From Rhyzopertha dominica (Eukaryota; Arthropoda; Insecta; Coleoptera; Bostrichidae), in assembly GCA_025024175.1 (NCBI GenBank), contig QCXZ01000041.1, positions 40,047,786-40,111,785 of the forward strand: 64,000 nt of DNA, given 5' to 3'. Below are positions 1-11,565 of the stretch, piece after piece (the first letter of the stretch is position 1; every line of letters starts with the position of its first letter). The translations under genes and the position numbers were made by a program. The notes under the pieces are model-generated. The model ran no database searches. It was not told where the DNA came from and worked only from the letters and a program-made list of their open reading frames with translations.

Positions 1-258
1 TTACATATTTTTAAATTAACTAACATATACCGTATTTTATTTTACCACAACAGTTTGCATACTATATTACTTAGATCCTGCAGTTATTTCGCAAATATTC
101 AATGAAGTTTATTATTTATTACCTAGATCTTGGTTCATGATATTTTTTATTGTAATTTACATATTCCACCTGCACAAGCTACGAAAAAACACAATACATT
201 GAAAAGCAAATGGTGGTGCCGCCATTTCCTTCAGTTTCACCTAAAACAATGATTTTTC

Positions 259-510
259 TTACATAATAATTAATAATGAGTGGTCTCTCACTGGTACTGT
301 TACCGAAATTTTCAAATCAGCAGAAATATTGCCACTTTCAAAAATAGTATTAATAATATGAACAAGTAGTTGCACTAAATACTGATGATTGTCCTTAATC
401 ATATTTGACCTCACTCCATCATGCCCAGGAGCAAAATTACGTTTTAAAGGTCTAATATGTTTAACTATTTCATTGTGTGACACAGTTGTCAGAAACATCG
501 AATTAATCAC
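259..510 (-). pseudogene. Non-LTR retrotransposon reverse transcriptase fragment
   Basis: The minus strand encodes about 75 residues resembling the start of a LINE reverse transcriptase: an LKRNFAPGHDGVRSNMIK block (usual form LKxxKAPGxDGI), then a helix with IINTIFESGNISADLKISVTVPV (usual form NxxxxxGxFPxxxKxxxVxPI). These are RT motifs 1 and 2 of jockey/CR1/R1-type elements. The catalytic motifs that should follow are absent, so this is a dead, truncated copy. The clade cannot be fixed from so short a piece. Confidence 0.7.
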
Positions 511-1225
511 AGCAGGAGACCAAATTTTAAAATGATGATTTGTGTTTTGAATTTTAGTTCAAGAATAACAATATTAATTTTATGTTTTTAATTAATGTCA
601 GATCTCACAAGGTAACATTGAAATTAATAAAGACTGAAATAGACCAAATAACAGGTCGAAACATATCAAACTAAAGTATTTTCATTAATTAATCCACCGA
701 CTAAGAACCAACAAAAATGAAGAAGAATGCAGATTAACAGAAGAGCTCCAGAAATTAATTTTATGGAGTGGCCTGCCCTTTCTTTTGACTTGAAATCTTA
801 TAACAATGCATGACACATCAACATTGTCAAGGATGACAATTTAACACCAAAGAAGAATTATTGTTATTGAAAGACGAGGAAGGCATACTCCATGTTAAAA
901 TAAAAATTACTTCCTTTTTCCAATTCTTGGGATTTTATTTATGATCAATGTCACTTCAAAATATACCACAAGAGCTGAAATAATTANCAGAAACGGTTTT
1001 CTTAAATTTTTAAGGGAAATGGTCCTACCTTTGTTGAAAAGCAGAATCAGGTTTTTCAACAAAATATCATTAGTTTTGGAGTGAGAGTAATCAAGTGTGG
1101 CACACTATCTAAGACAATTAAAATAAAACAGGAATAGATCTTAAATGAAATCAATTTGTGTTTCTTTAAGCAATCAAGTAATGTTTTGGCATTTAATAAA
1201 TTATATTATTATTGTTAAATTTCAG
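511..1225. other. AT-rich non-coding stretch with a Penelope-type tail remnant
   Basis: No gene is seen. Around 630-680 the sequence GACTGAAATAGACC, a short spacer and GGTCGAAACATATC resembles a decayed hammerhead/Penelope terminal motif: CTGA core, a GACC/GGTC stem, then GAAAC. The CTGANGA core is not complete. The rest is featureless. Confidence 0.3.
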
Positions 1226-1330
1226 CAAGCAAGAAGCAGGGATTTGCCACGTTATGATGCTAGCACTACTAGTATTAATGGAAGAAGCTCGTCAATTAGC
1301 GATGGCGGCTGTTGCAGTAAGTTTACATAA
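1226..1330 (+). CDS. Putative last exon of an unidentified gene entering from the left
   Basis: A clean acceptor (AAATTTCAG) precedes an open frame rich in Ser, Thr, Arg and Gly that begins QARSRDLPRY and ends SISDGGCCSKFT followed by TAA at 1328-1330. The composition differs from the surrounding AT-rich intron-like DNA, which supports a real exon. The twin cysteines four residues from the end resemble the prenylated tails of Rab-type GTPases, but the GTPase domain would lie outside the window, so this is only a guess. Alternatively GTAAGT at 1317 is a donor; the exon would then be 1226-1316 and could join a short exon after the AG at 2089-2090, ending CCIWRQKF. I cannot name the gene. Confidence 0.4.
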   Translation, partial: QARSRDLPRYDASTTSINGRSSSISDGGCCSKFT

Positions 1331-2614
1331 CTTACCCGTTTAGGTTACAACAATATTTATATCTGATTTGTTGATTTTTTTTACTTTAAAGTTTGTTCCA
1401 AACATTCCACTATTCACAGTATTTATTTTAGCATTACATGTCATTTGTTTTGTAAATATAATTTAATTGCCCACGTCAACTAAATATAAGTTTGTTTTAA
1501 GTGCTTGTTAGAAAAAGAAATATGGCCAAAGGATTTAACTTCCGTAACTATTTTTTGATAAGCAATGTCACATATCACAATGGCTTCCACAGGGAAAAAG
1601 ACGCACTTTGCACTGCTACAGGTTCTGGATATCTAGTGCCAAATTTTATAGCACATATTGAAGGATTCTTTTACACATGATGTTAGTACTAAGTATCATA
1701 TAGTCCAAGTCCAATATCATTATATTATTATAAAATTACATTTCTCTAATAAAATGTAAAAAAAACTTTTTGTTGGGGTATATAACAACTTTTAAAATAA
1801 CATTCTCACTGCTTCTCTGTTTATTTGCTAATGCAATACATGAATTAATAGTCTTTAAAATAATAATTTGCTGCAAAATATATTGCGCCTATTCATTTCT
1901 CTCCAATGTATCAATCACAGATCTGATGTGCATAATTAGCTACATCAGTCTAGTGAGTAAAACACAAAAATTGAAATATCTATAGTTTTTAAATAAGATT
2001 ATTTTTGAGATCACACTAGACAAATACAGTCTCATGTTCTATACTGACTTTGTTAGTGATGTCGTTTTTCTGCTCCTACAATATGTGCAGTCTGGCGACA
2101 AAAATTTTGAAATTCAGATGTCTTCATACTTCACCAAGTCTGTAGATCTTGCCAAACCATTAATGTCACTATTTGTATTTGTAGCTCAACTATTTTAAGC
2201 TATTTTTTTGTGTCTTACACCCTTTCAAAGATGGCATGTTAAAAACAAACCGACTGATTGAGTCAACCTGAATGCATTTCAGTTCTTTGCCGTTGCAGTG
2301 CTATCTAAGAATGTTAGCTATTGTGATTTTTGTGCACTTGACAACATTGAAGCTAAAAGGAGAGGCACGCTTTTTCACGCTTCTTTTCTAACATCACTTT
2401 GGTGTCTGTGATTTACAAGCAATTTATATAATATGTTATATTAGTATATTTGTGCAATAGAATAGAGTAATACTTTGTCCTGGACACGTTATGTTAAATA
2501 AAAGGTACGAGTTGAGCATTTGTTAGCTTATTTCAATACTCAAAAAGGTACCTGTTGTATTGTAAATTGATCTATTCACTCGAAGTGGATATTTAGTTAT
2601 GTAACTTTATAAAA
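1331..2614. other. Non-coding, nothing recognised
   Basis: AT-rich sequence without supported exons apart from the alternative last exon near 2091-2110. It could be the 3' UTR or last intron of the gene ending at about 1330. An AATAAA-like signal lies near 2497. Confidence 0.4.
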
Positions 2615-3331
2615 ATTCAACTTCACAAAGTCAAATTGTATCCCCTTTATTAACAAACGTGTAATGGGCAAAGCGCTTTCAACTAATAACAGCCATCATC
2701 AGTGCCTGATACAATGAAAAGAATCACAAAAGAATTGTAAATTAAAAGTGAGGTTTTCAAATTGGAAATAAGCAGTCTTGACTGTAAAAGTAGCCTGCAT
2801 GTCAACAACACAAACATGATTTCAATAATCAAATAAAGAATTGAAAATAGGACAAGTAAAATTACAAAAATAATTCAAATTTGTATAATTTATATTTAAT
2901 TTTGTGGATTTGTTACAAAAATGTGAAGAATTTAAAATATTTATAGTGACAGTGTGTTTATATGACAATAAATGATTTGCTTACGAAGAATTTGTAGTAA
3001 AATATCAGTATTTTTATATTTATCATATTGTTTTGAATATTCGGTGCCTCTAATTAAAAATGATCTTCACACTTGTCCTATTTAAACAGAATTGCTATTG
3101 TTGCAAGAATACTATATACCCCTGAATGATTCAAAACTGGAATTTTGTCTTTATTACGTACACACTGCCTACCACAGAATAGACAAACTAAGTGAGACTG
3201 GACCAACAAACCTAAGAGGATATTAAATTTTGGCTTCTTCAACATGAATGGTGTTAAAAGGTTAAATTTTGTTTTTGCCCATTACACGTTTGTTAAAAAA
3301 GTGGCTACAGTTTGACTTTGTGAAGTTGAAT
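2615..3331. mobile_element. Non-coding inverted-repeat element of Penelope type
   Basis: The two ends, 2615-2672 and 3274-3331, are inverted copies of each other: ATTCAACTTCACAAAGTC at the outer edge and TTTGCCCATTACACG at the inner edge of each arm. Between them is AT-rich sequence without a coding frame. The left arm continues inward into a hammerhead ribozyme motif on the minus strand. The homology between the arms starts close to the predicted ribozyme cleavage point. This is the organisation of Penelope-like pseudo-LTR (pLTR) ends, so I infer a short non-autonomous derivative. No target duplication was identified. Confidence 0.6.
2667..2706 (-). ncRNA. Hammerhead ribozyme motif, canonical core
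   Basis: Read on the minus strand: stem I GGCA/TGCC closes the molecule, the core is CTGATGA, stem II spans TGGCTG..TTAGTT (weak, with G-T pairs), then GAA, a short palindromic stem III AGCGCT and a T at cleavage position 17. Short stem III hairpins are known for hammerheads in Penelope-like elements, where dimers may be the active form. The weak stem II suggests decay. Confidence 0.6.
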
Positions 3332-3541
3332 CTTTAGAGAAGTTAGACACCTGTTGTATTATTTTTCTTATGGTACTAATAATTGTTAATTTTTTTATTG
3401 ATGTGCAGTTTGTGTATCACTTGCAACACTGGTAGTGGTTAAATTATTAGTAACTGTTGTCAATCAATTAATATATTTATTTGTGTATAAAAAAATCAAC
3501 CAAAGAATTACATCATAATAAATACTAGGAAAAACAGTCTA

Positions 3542-6500
3542 TCATTGTTCATCCACCCCAAACTCTTCAATATCCAACAACTTATTTGTGAATTCAAACA
3601 GTTTCTCCTGCAGATCTACACAGTTTGCCATCTCGCTAGTGTGCAAAACTCTACAGTTGCTAATGTATGTGCCCCCTTTCCCTTCTAAGCTTGTGGAAAG
3701 GCAAGCATATATTATGGGGATTGCACCTTGTTCTGGAGTCTGCAAATTGAACATAAAAGTAATGAAATCCTTAAGGCGGCAGTTTAAGTACTCACCTTAA
3801 AAAGCAGCGTAGGGAAAAACGGAGCTAATTTTTTCAGATAAGTTCCATTAAACAGTTCGGTATTAACCAACCCAGGATGGACAGCTTGAACTTGAACAGG
3901 TAACCTTTTCTTCTTTAAAACCTTATTCAAGTGCACTGTGAATAGTATTTGTGCCAACTTGGATTGGGCATAAGCTGCTGAGGCTATATACTGCTCCCTG
4001 ACAATTATTAAAGTATAATAACCACAATTATTACCAGTGGCGAATCCAGAATTTTTTTTGGGGGGGTTGAATTTTGTCCTTTGTCATTTTTTAATAATAG
4101 TATTTTAATTTATTGTGCTTTGCATTGTTCTAAAAGTTCCAAAAATGGTGTTGTTCAGCGTCTACATTGCAATAGTAAATATAATATACTTAAAAAAAAA
4201 ATACAATCTTTACAAACATTAAAAAAATCGTCCCCTACGTCCCTACATTGATAAAGAATCCCTAAGAATTGGGACAAATCCCTACGTCTGGCAACACTGT
4301 ATACAGGTTCCATCGCCTAAAACTTCCTAGGCGCGTATTTTCGTTATTTTTTTAGGTACAATCTTAAGTGATATGTCAAATTGTAGGTCTTTAACTCTTT
4401 AAAAATGGCATAGTGAGTGTTCAAAATTTTTTTTTTGCTGATTGTAATATTTTGCAAATAAAGATGATTTTTGTAATTATTTTTTTTACTTTACCCCGTA
4501 TAATAAATATTGCTTCATGGTTGGATGCCGACTTTTAGCTTTTAGCTGCACACAAAACCCCAAAATTTAGAGTGACTTTAAACAAATCAAGTACAATTTC
4601 GTTCTAAAGAGAGAGAGGCTATAAAACAATACCCTGCGATGTGGCTAGTTCGGTTTTCTACAACACGCACTAGCCTCATCGCAGGGTATCGTTTAATAGT
4701 CTCTGTCTCTTTAAAACGTACTTTATACTAGATTTATTTAAAAGTTACTCTTAATATTTGGGGTTTTGTGTGCAACGATGGGTATGTAGGTATAATTTGC
4801 ACCGTAATAAGCTGTTAAACTAACACTTAAAAAATTGTGAATGGTCCTATTAACAGAATATAGCGGTGGCGAGATTTTCTTTAAGAAAGAGTAAAAATTA
4901 CGCATACCTACGTTGTTATGACACAAATTGAAGACGACAAAAGTCAGCATGCAACTATGAAGCAATATTTATTATACGGGGTAAGGTAACAAAATATTTA
5001 CAAAAATTAACTTTATTTGCAAAATATCATAAACGGTTTGGCATCTATGAACATCCGTCAAGACATAGATGTCTCCATTAATGATATTTACATCAATTTT
5101 TAAAAAAATCAAGAAAAATTTAAGAAAAACAGCTTTAATTTTTGTATTTTAAGCTATTAAAAAAAATGTGTACACAAAAAATTAATGTCGTTATTAAACA
5201 TTTTTAATTTTTAAAACATATCATTTATTTTTTTCTAAACCCATAATATTGTTCATTGCGATATTAATCTATCCTTATATACTGATTTTTAGGGGGGGTT
5301 AACACCCGACCCCCCCCCCCCCCCGTGGATCCGCCACTGATTATTACATACCCAATCTTTACCTGCAGTTGATATCTTCAAAATCGATGTCTCCAACTAC
5401 GTGAGCACATGAAGATACATTTACTATTCTTGCATTACATTCAGTTTCACCTGCTGCAACAATTTCTGGTAAGAGCAAATGTGTCAGCAGGAAATGACCC
5501 AAATAGTTGGTTGCAAATTGTGATTCGTATCCATCTATTGATTCTATGTAAGGTCCAAACATTATACCAGCTGAAACAGATTTGTTACCATACTTTAATA
5601 ATTATAATCAGCTATAATTAATTGCTTGAAAAAATATTTATTTGAAATACAAAACAAGGTATTAATTTATGCTTTACCGTCCATAGAAGAGTATTAGAAA
5701 CTTTTTAATATAATCAGTGAACTTATTTTTATCTAAATGTATACTAGTAAATACAAAATGGAGGAGTATTTTCAGTGTATAAAATTTGGTGTGTGTGTGT
5801 GTGTATGTATAGTAGTACGAGTGCGACACAAATTCAAGTGGGAATTATTAATGTCAAAATATGAAAGCAGTTTATATAAACAATACAAATCAAAAATATT
5901 ATGTCTTTGTCAGAAAATGTGATGCCATACTTTATTTAAAACTGAAATCTTAAACACTATAGGTNAGTTATAAAATAACAGTTGCAATAAAGCGTGATGT
6001 AGATATATCCAAATATCTGAAACTTCATTTGTTATCGAAACTTCAAGCTGAAAGTTATAGGCCATAAATGTGCAAGTTTTTAACAAAGGATCAGATAAAC
6101 AAATTTATTGAAAAAGCAAACTCAGATTGGTATTTTTTGAGTTTGTATTCATTCATTTTTTGGATGACTAATATCTGGTATTTCTGCAGTCTGCAGTATA
6201 GACAAGTTGATCAAAATCACTTTAAATTATATAGAAGGCAGAATCTAATTTTCTAATTAGCATACTCTACTCTAAAAGAAACAATCTGTCATTCATGAAA
6301 TGGACCTGAACTGGAAATATGTTATATTAAGACCAAAACATATGAACAGTATTCGATTTTTCTTCAAATGTCAAAACAGAAAACGGCGTAGACAAGTAGT
6401 AAGATAACATCAATTAAGAAAAATGCTTGAGGAAATCCCTAACTATTTAAATCTGCCAAACCTAGCAGAGTGTACCAACAATAGATTTTGTCATTCTTCT

Positions 6501-9436
6501 CCTACGATTAAATTTTTTCCTAGGATAGAATGTTGTCAATGTCTCTATATATTGCACAGCTTCTTCAGGTAAAGCTTCCTCACAATTCATTATTTTACAA
6601 AATAAAGGTAAATCCTTCTTTTGACAAACCAGCAAAAGAATAAATTTGTAAACAAATTATCCTTGGTAGGTAATGGTACAATTCAGCATTTTAAAATTTA
6701 TCAAAGTTTTTAGTTTATGTAAATGTAATTCTGTAGGCCGATATGCAGCAAGTAACAGACACAGTTGATTTTTTGTAAATTGAGGCAATAGCCAAAGTTT
6801 ATAACAAATCAAGTCTGTTATTTGTGTATCGGCAGTGTGCTGTTCAACATTATATTGTGGCTCCGAAAAAAGACAATGTGTTTCAACTGTAAATAAAATT
6901 AGTGCTGCATCATGGTGCCAACTTGCTATGGAACAATTTATAAACAAAGTTTATTTTTGAATTTTCTGTGAAAGAATTTGAGCAGAAATTTGAAAATTTA
7001 CTAGAAATACTAAAAGAATCTCGTGCAGCAAGTCTGAATTTGCTGCCCAAAATAACTAGAGAGATATATCAGAAGGAATACCACTTCTGTAACGTTAGCT
7101 GGATGAGACAAGCAGTTGCCAAAAGTTTTTCGAACATAAAATGTAAGCAGATGGAGAATAAAAATTATGGGTAAGATTAAAGCTCCTTAACTCTGCTGAT
7201 GAATAGCTAGACAATATTTTTAATAGTTCATTAGTATCTGCTTTTTAACAGGAATTAAATCCTACAAAAAATCTGATATCCTTAAAAATAGCATTAAATC
7301 TAAATCTCAATTTAAAAATTTTTATTTAAATTAAAACAAAATCACTTAAATATCCAAAACAAGCTAAACCTTACGTGCTTAAGCGCAACCAAATACACAG
7401 TACTAATCTTCTACCATTAAATACCCAAGATGAGGGCCAATAAGGCATTTTATTTTACCTGTTGCATAAAACATTCATGAAAATTTTAGTCACACAATAA
7501 ATACAAAAGAACACGTCTTTTTATACCTTTAATAGGTCAGAACAATCAGCTGTTACTAATGATCACGCAATTTAACCAAAAAAAAAATTTTTTTCATCAC
7601 TCTCGATTTTTGATTTCATATACATATTTCGGCCGTTGTTTCAACTTTGGCAAAGTTTTTTGTGAAATTTCACAAAGCTTCTGTTGTTTTATCAGGCAAC
7701 ACAAATAATTTTCAGAGAATCTCCAAATACGCTTTCTTTCATTAGAAACAAATAACCTGTACCTTCTGAGCTATGAAATGGATTAAAATAAAGTTGTACA
7801 TACGGAACTAGACACCTGAATCCGCTATGGGTTTACAAACCAACAACTTGTTACAATAGTATCTGTTATTTATCACTGTTATTTTCTGAAATACATACAA
7901 CATACTCCAAAACCAATATATATAAACATTTAATATTTTGATGTCACAAGTACACATATGAATTTTTACTAAGCATTTTGGAACGCCCTGATTATGCTAA
8001 TGCGCTAATGTATTGTGAAGTTGGGTACAGTATAACATTTAAAATAAGGTAAAAGTCTAGTAGACAATTTGTAAATTTAGTCTTGCAGAGTGCAGAGTAG
8101 TTATAAAATTTAATGTTCAAGTTTATTGCAACAGTTAATATATTCACATATACAGAGTGTTGGATAATTTCACCCTTTATAATATGGCCATCCATCAGTA
8201 GGTAATACGCAAAGTATCATTTTTTTATTTTCAATAAACCATTACTTATGCAATTTTAAGTAGGCAGTTCATAAGGGTAATCAAAAGTTTTTGTTTTTGA
8301 TGCAGGCTATAAAATGAAGCAATACTACATTTAGAAATCAATTTATCAAGGACTGTTAAGCTACGAAGGCATTGAACTGACAGGTACACAAAAAAAAATA
8401 TTCAGCTGTGGAAAAATAACATTTTCAGTAAGTGTCCATTCACACCTAAATATTAAAAAATAAACATGCAATCATAAATACACTGCTGCAAACAATACAT
8501 TCTGTAGAGATAATGATATATAAAATTTTTAAATTTCAACTTACCATTATTTATTAAATAATGTATCTTGTTATGTTTTTCTTTCACTGATTTGGCAAAC
8601 CTTTTTACAGACTCTATAGAACTGATGTCCAATCTATACACTTCTATGTCACCAGTCGTGATGCCCTCTTCCCTAAATGTTTGTAAAAGTTGTTCTGTAA
8701 CAGCAACATTTCGACAACCTGCAAAAGTTATCATCTGGTCATCATTTCTGCATATGGATTTCTTATAGCATACCTATATGTAAGGGATACCTACCTATGA
8801 CAACTTTAATATCACACTGTAGTAGCATTTTAACCACCTGCAAACCTATCCCTCGATTTCCACCAGTTATTACAGCAACTTTGCCACTCTTTATTAATAA
8901 ATCTATAAAACCACAACAAAATTAATAATAACCTAGGAAAGCAAAGTAAGTATTTATGGGAGCTTGAATGGCAAAATTATGCAGCACAAAGATAGAAACT
9001 AAAATATAAAATTGATGTTAGGTACTGTAAATACACAAACAAAAAATAAATATATTAGTTATAAAGCAATAATTATTGTGTTATATTGGTACAGCTCTTC
9101 ATCAAATACTATTATTGCACCTAGTATCAGTGCAAACATTTGGGGCATTCCCCCAAAAAATGGCGCCAAAATTTGCAATGCTGATAACCTTGCCACAAAG
9201 TAATGCAACTCCGCAATCGACAAAAGAACTATATAATATGCACTTTGTAACCAAGTCTTACCTGCTTTGTTTTTCCCCCTCATAACGTAATCTTCCACGA
9301 GTGCTTTCAGTCCTAGGGTATTGTAAATCAATTCGTACTTCGCTTCAGCTAAGATATGACCGACGGGCCTTTTCGATCGCATTATTGCGATTGTCGTTCC
9401 GATTACGATGACAATAAAACCTAATATAATGAACAT
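3542..9436 (-). CDS. DHRSX: DHRSX-like short-chain dehydrogenase/reductase
   Basis: Six coding exons on the minus strand: 9262-9436, 8795-8902, 8545-8718, 5363-5570, 3796-3997 and 3542-3739. All have GT/AG borders and matching phases and give 354 residues. An N-terminal hydrophobic anchor (residues 1-19) precedes a Rossmann fold: TGGNRGIG cofactor loop at 71-78, INNAG at 150-154, VSS near 204-206 and catalytic YAQSK with Tyr231 and Lys235. The order and wording of these blocks match vertebrate DHRSX (about 330 residues) better than other SDRs. Human DHRSX has been reported to act in dolichol synthesis; that role is inferred here. The intron between 8545 and 5570 holds recombinase fragments, and the one between 5363 and 3997 holds a hAT-type element. 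The gene is divergent from TMEM33. Confidence 0.92.
4035..5339. mobile_element. hAT-type non-autonomous element with 8-bp target duplication
   Basis: The ends are CAGTGGCGAATCCAG and, inverted, GTGGATCCGCCACTG. ATTATTAC is repeated exactly on both sides (4027-4034 and 5340-5347). An 8-bp duplication and CAG-type ends fit the hAT superfamily. The interior has no transposase; it is a large fold-back structure (roughly 4310-5040) shared with the element at 58491-59773, plus G/C homopolymer runs just inside the ends. The element lies in an intron of the DHRSX-like gene. Confidence 0.8.
5788..5806. repeat. (GT)n microsatellite
   Basis: A short run of GT dinucleotides in an intron of the DHRSX-like gene. 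Confidence 0.8.
5980..6130 (+). pseudogene. Crypton-like tyrosine recombinase, middle fragment
   Basis: The plus strand reads DVDISKYLKL, then LQAESYRP, a stop, and KFLTKDQINKFIEKANSD. This resembles the linker of the Crypton/KIAA1958-type tyrosine recombinases common in arthropod genomes (typical pattern: DISKxxKLxxxLKRxxxGY, then LTxEQIxxFLxxAxD). The frame is broken by stops and the catalytic RHRY region is missing. It lies in a DHRSX intron, upstream of the fragment that should precede it. Confidence 0.5.
6968..7174 (+). pseudogene. Crypton-like tyrosine recombinase, N-terminal fragment
   Basis: About 58 residues with EFEQKFENLLEILKESRAAS, LNLLPKITREIYQKEYHFC and a Trp-rich continuation match the N-terminal SAM-like domain of the same recombinase family (usual form KSRxAALxLLPxKSRxxYExxYxxFxxW). 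It lies downstream of the middle fragment at 5980-6130 although it should precede it, so the copy has been rearranged or two copies are present. Not functional. Confidence 0.5.
7175..8544. other. Intron of the DHRSX-like gene, nothing recognised
   Basis: AT-rich intronic sequence between coding exons 3 and 4, to the right of the recombinase fragments. No motif supports a feature. Confidence 0.5.
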
Positions 9437-11565
9437 CTTGTTTGGAATTGAAGCTCCACGGATTATGTTTGGTCGCTGCGGCGAATAACTGTACAGTTAA
9501 CACACTTTCCCATTCGACTTTCTAAAAGTCTACGTAAAATACGCTGAACCGGATTACACGTATACTAGAGATGCTTGATACGCTTCTGATTAATTATCAA
9601 ATTCTTTTAATGATTCAACCGTGATACGACACATGTTTAATTAATATTTGATAATTTTTTGGGAGGGGAGGACATAACAGAAACAGTCGAAGCTAGATTT
9701 GTCAATACAATTCGATTATATACCAAGTATTTAAGGACAGGATCTTTCCTTAAATTAAAGTGCATTAAAGAAAACATCAAGCAATGTTTTGAACCTACAA
9801 ATATATTTTTTATTTTTTGTTTCATTAACCGAACCGACTATTTTAAATGTAAAGCTATAATAATCGGGATAAGAACAAAAAAGCATGACCCTCATTATTT
9901 TATGTCTCTGTAAACACCACGCTGAACGGCTGAACTTGGGCTGAACCACTAAACGGTACGTTACTGATTACGATTGGCTGCACCACAACTCAATAGTGAT
10001 GTACACAATCGAATCAAGATGTAAATTGTACATGTATAAATCGAACAACAGAACCACACTGATCTCTAATTAACTGGATGTCGCATAAGTCATTCAAAAC
10101 TGTGATAAGTAGCCACCATGCCGCAGGTACTCGTACTATCAATTTAACGGCGCGTTCAAATTTTAGGTTAGATCCTAAACTATATAATATGGTTATGAAT
10201 AAACGTAACATCCAATTTGTACTGTACATGTTTCTTACTCAAACACTACAACGATCATCTTTTGGAAATCTGCAGACAGATGATGAGTTCACGATTTTAA
10301 CCGTCAATCGTTAACGTTATATTTACCGCAGAAGCGAACCTTTGTCGAAATTTTAGTACAAGGACCAACGGCTAGGCGCTAAGGTGGCTTAAATCTATCA
10401 CAAATAATTTACATGTATTTTGGTATCTACGCGACATCCACTTAATTAGAGATCAGTGCAGAACCATCATTTGTATAGGTACCAACCAAAGAATACTTAA
10501 TGAACAAGAAGAAGATAAATTTAAGTAATGTGTTAGTGCGCTGTGTGAATGTTGTACACAAACTCTCAGGTGCAGCCGATGAATCAGAAACTTTAAGTAA
10601 AACAAAGACGAATGTCACTTTGCCGGCGAATTCAAGCTTTTACGGACTGCCAAAAGATGACGTCTCATTGTTTTTTAAGTTAGCACAATGTGACACAATT
10701 TCCTTTTTATTGTAGTGGCAGAACGTGACATACTGATACTGACAAACTGACATATTCGCCTTAATATTTGTGCATATTTTAATGCTGTTATGAACTAGGG
10801 AGGAAATATCTCTTTTCATACTGATACCATTTTATATTTTGGCCTGAGGTGAAAATTTGTTCTGTACATCCAACGTTGAAAAGGCGCTGGTACATCTGAC
10901 GTTTAATCATACAAAGTTGTTTAGCTCATCTCTAATAAAGTAAAAGGAACTAGGTAGTGCCTTGAAGTGCCGCTTTATGAACGCAAACTACCCTCGATAA
11001 TTACATGTTAAAGGTTCGATGGAAGATAAATGTACTTATTATACTTAATAATGACGAGTTATAAAAACACAGATCTTATATGTATAATCTGATTTTAATT
11101 TTATTTCTTTATAAACTGCTGAGCTGCGGCAACACTGCAAGAATCGAGATATACCCATCACTACAAGACTACAACATGCACAGCTGACATTCTAATGTCA
11201 AATTTCAAATTCGCGACTTGAGTTGGTNGTGACTCCGTGACTTGTNCGAAATAAACTGCAGCGGTGTTCTTTTTGCAATCCACTTTTGTTATTTGATTAT
11301 AGTACTGTAAGCAGTTAACGGGCCTATTGTATAAAATATTTATTCGAATTACGGTCAATTACACTGTTAAAGCGAGAAAATCTTAGCCTACTAAAATTGT
11401 ATCTTGGAATATTAATATTAATTCTACGCATAGTAGAAGATACTGCTCACAGGTAAGTAATCATTAGACATGTTTAATGTTATCTTGCCATAAAACGCAA
11501 TCGTACAGGATTTTATACTTGCAGAGTGAAGTAATTTGATGTTAAGGTGATTGCTTTTTCTAAAA
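9437..11565. promoter_or_regulatory. Divergent intergenic region between DHRSX-like gene and TMEM33
   Basis: The two start codons face away from each other over 2.1 kb, so both promoters must lie here. It contains the hAT-type MITE at 10057-10458 and a fragment of a dispersed repeat near 10672-10712 (the ACAATGTGACACAATTTCC block, also found inverted in TBRG1 intron 2). TMEM33 probably has a non-coding first exon: a possible donor (CAGGTAAG) lies near 11450 and an acceptor-like TTGCAG near 11520, but these are weak calls. Confidence 0.45.
10057..10458. mobile_element. 402-bp hAT-type MITE with 8-bp target duplication
   Basis: The terminal inverted repeats begin CACTGATCTCTAATTAA and run about 28 bp to GGATGTCGC with one mismatch. 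The flanking octamer CAGAACCA is present on both sides (10049-10056 and 10459-10466). It has no coding capacity. It sits in the shared upstream region of the DHRSX-like gene and TMEM33 and could affect either promoter. Confidence 0.85.

Noticed and set aside
6657..6947. 96-codon minus frame in a DHRSX intron
   Set aside because: A vague transposase-like flavour but no motif I could name; not called.
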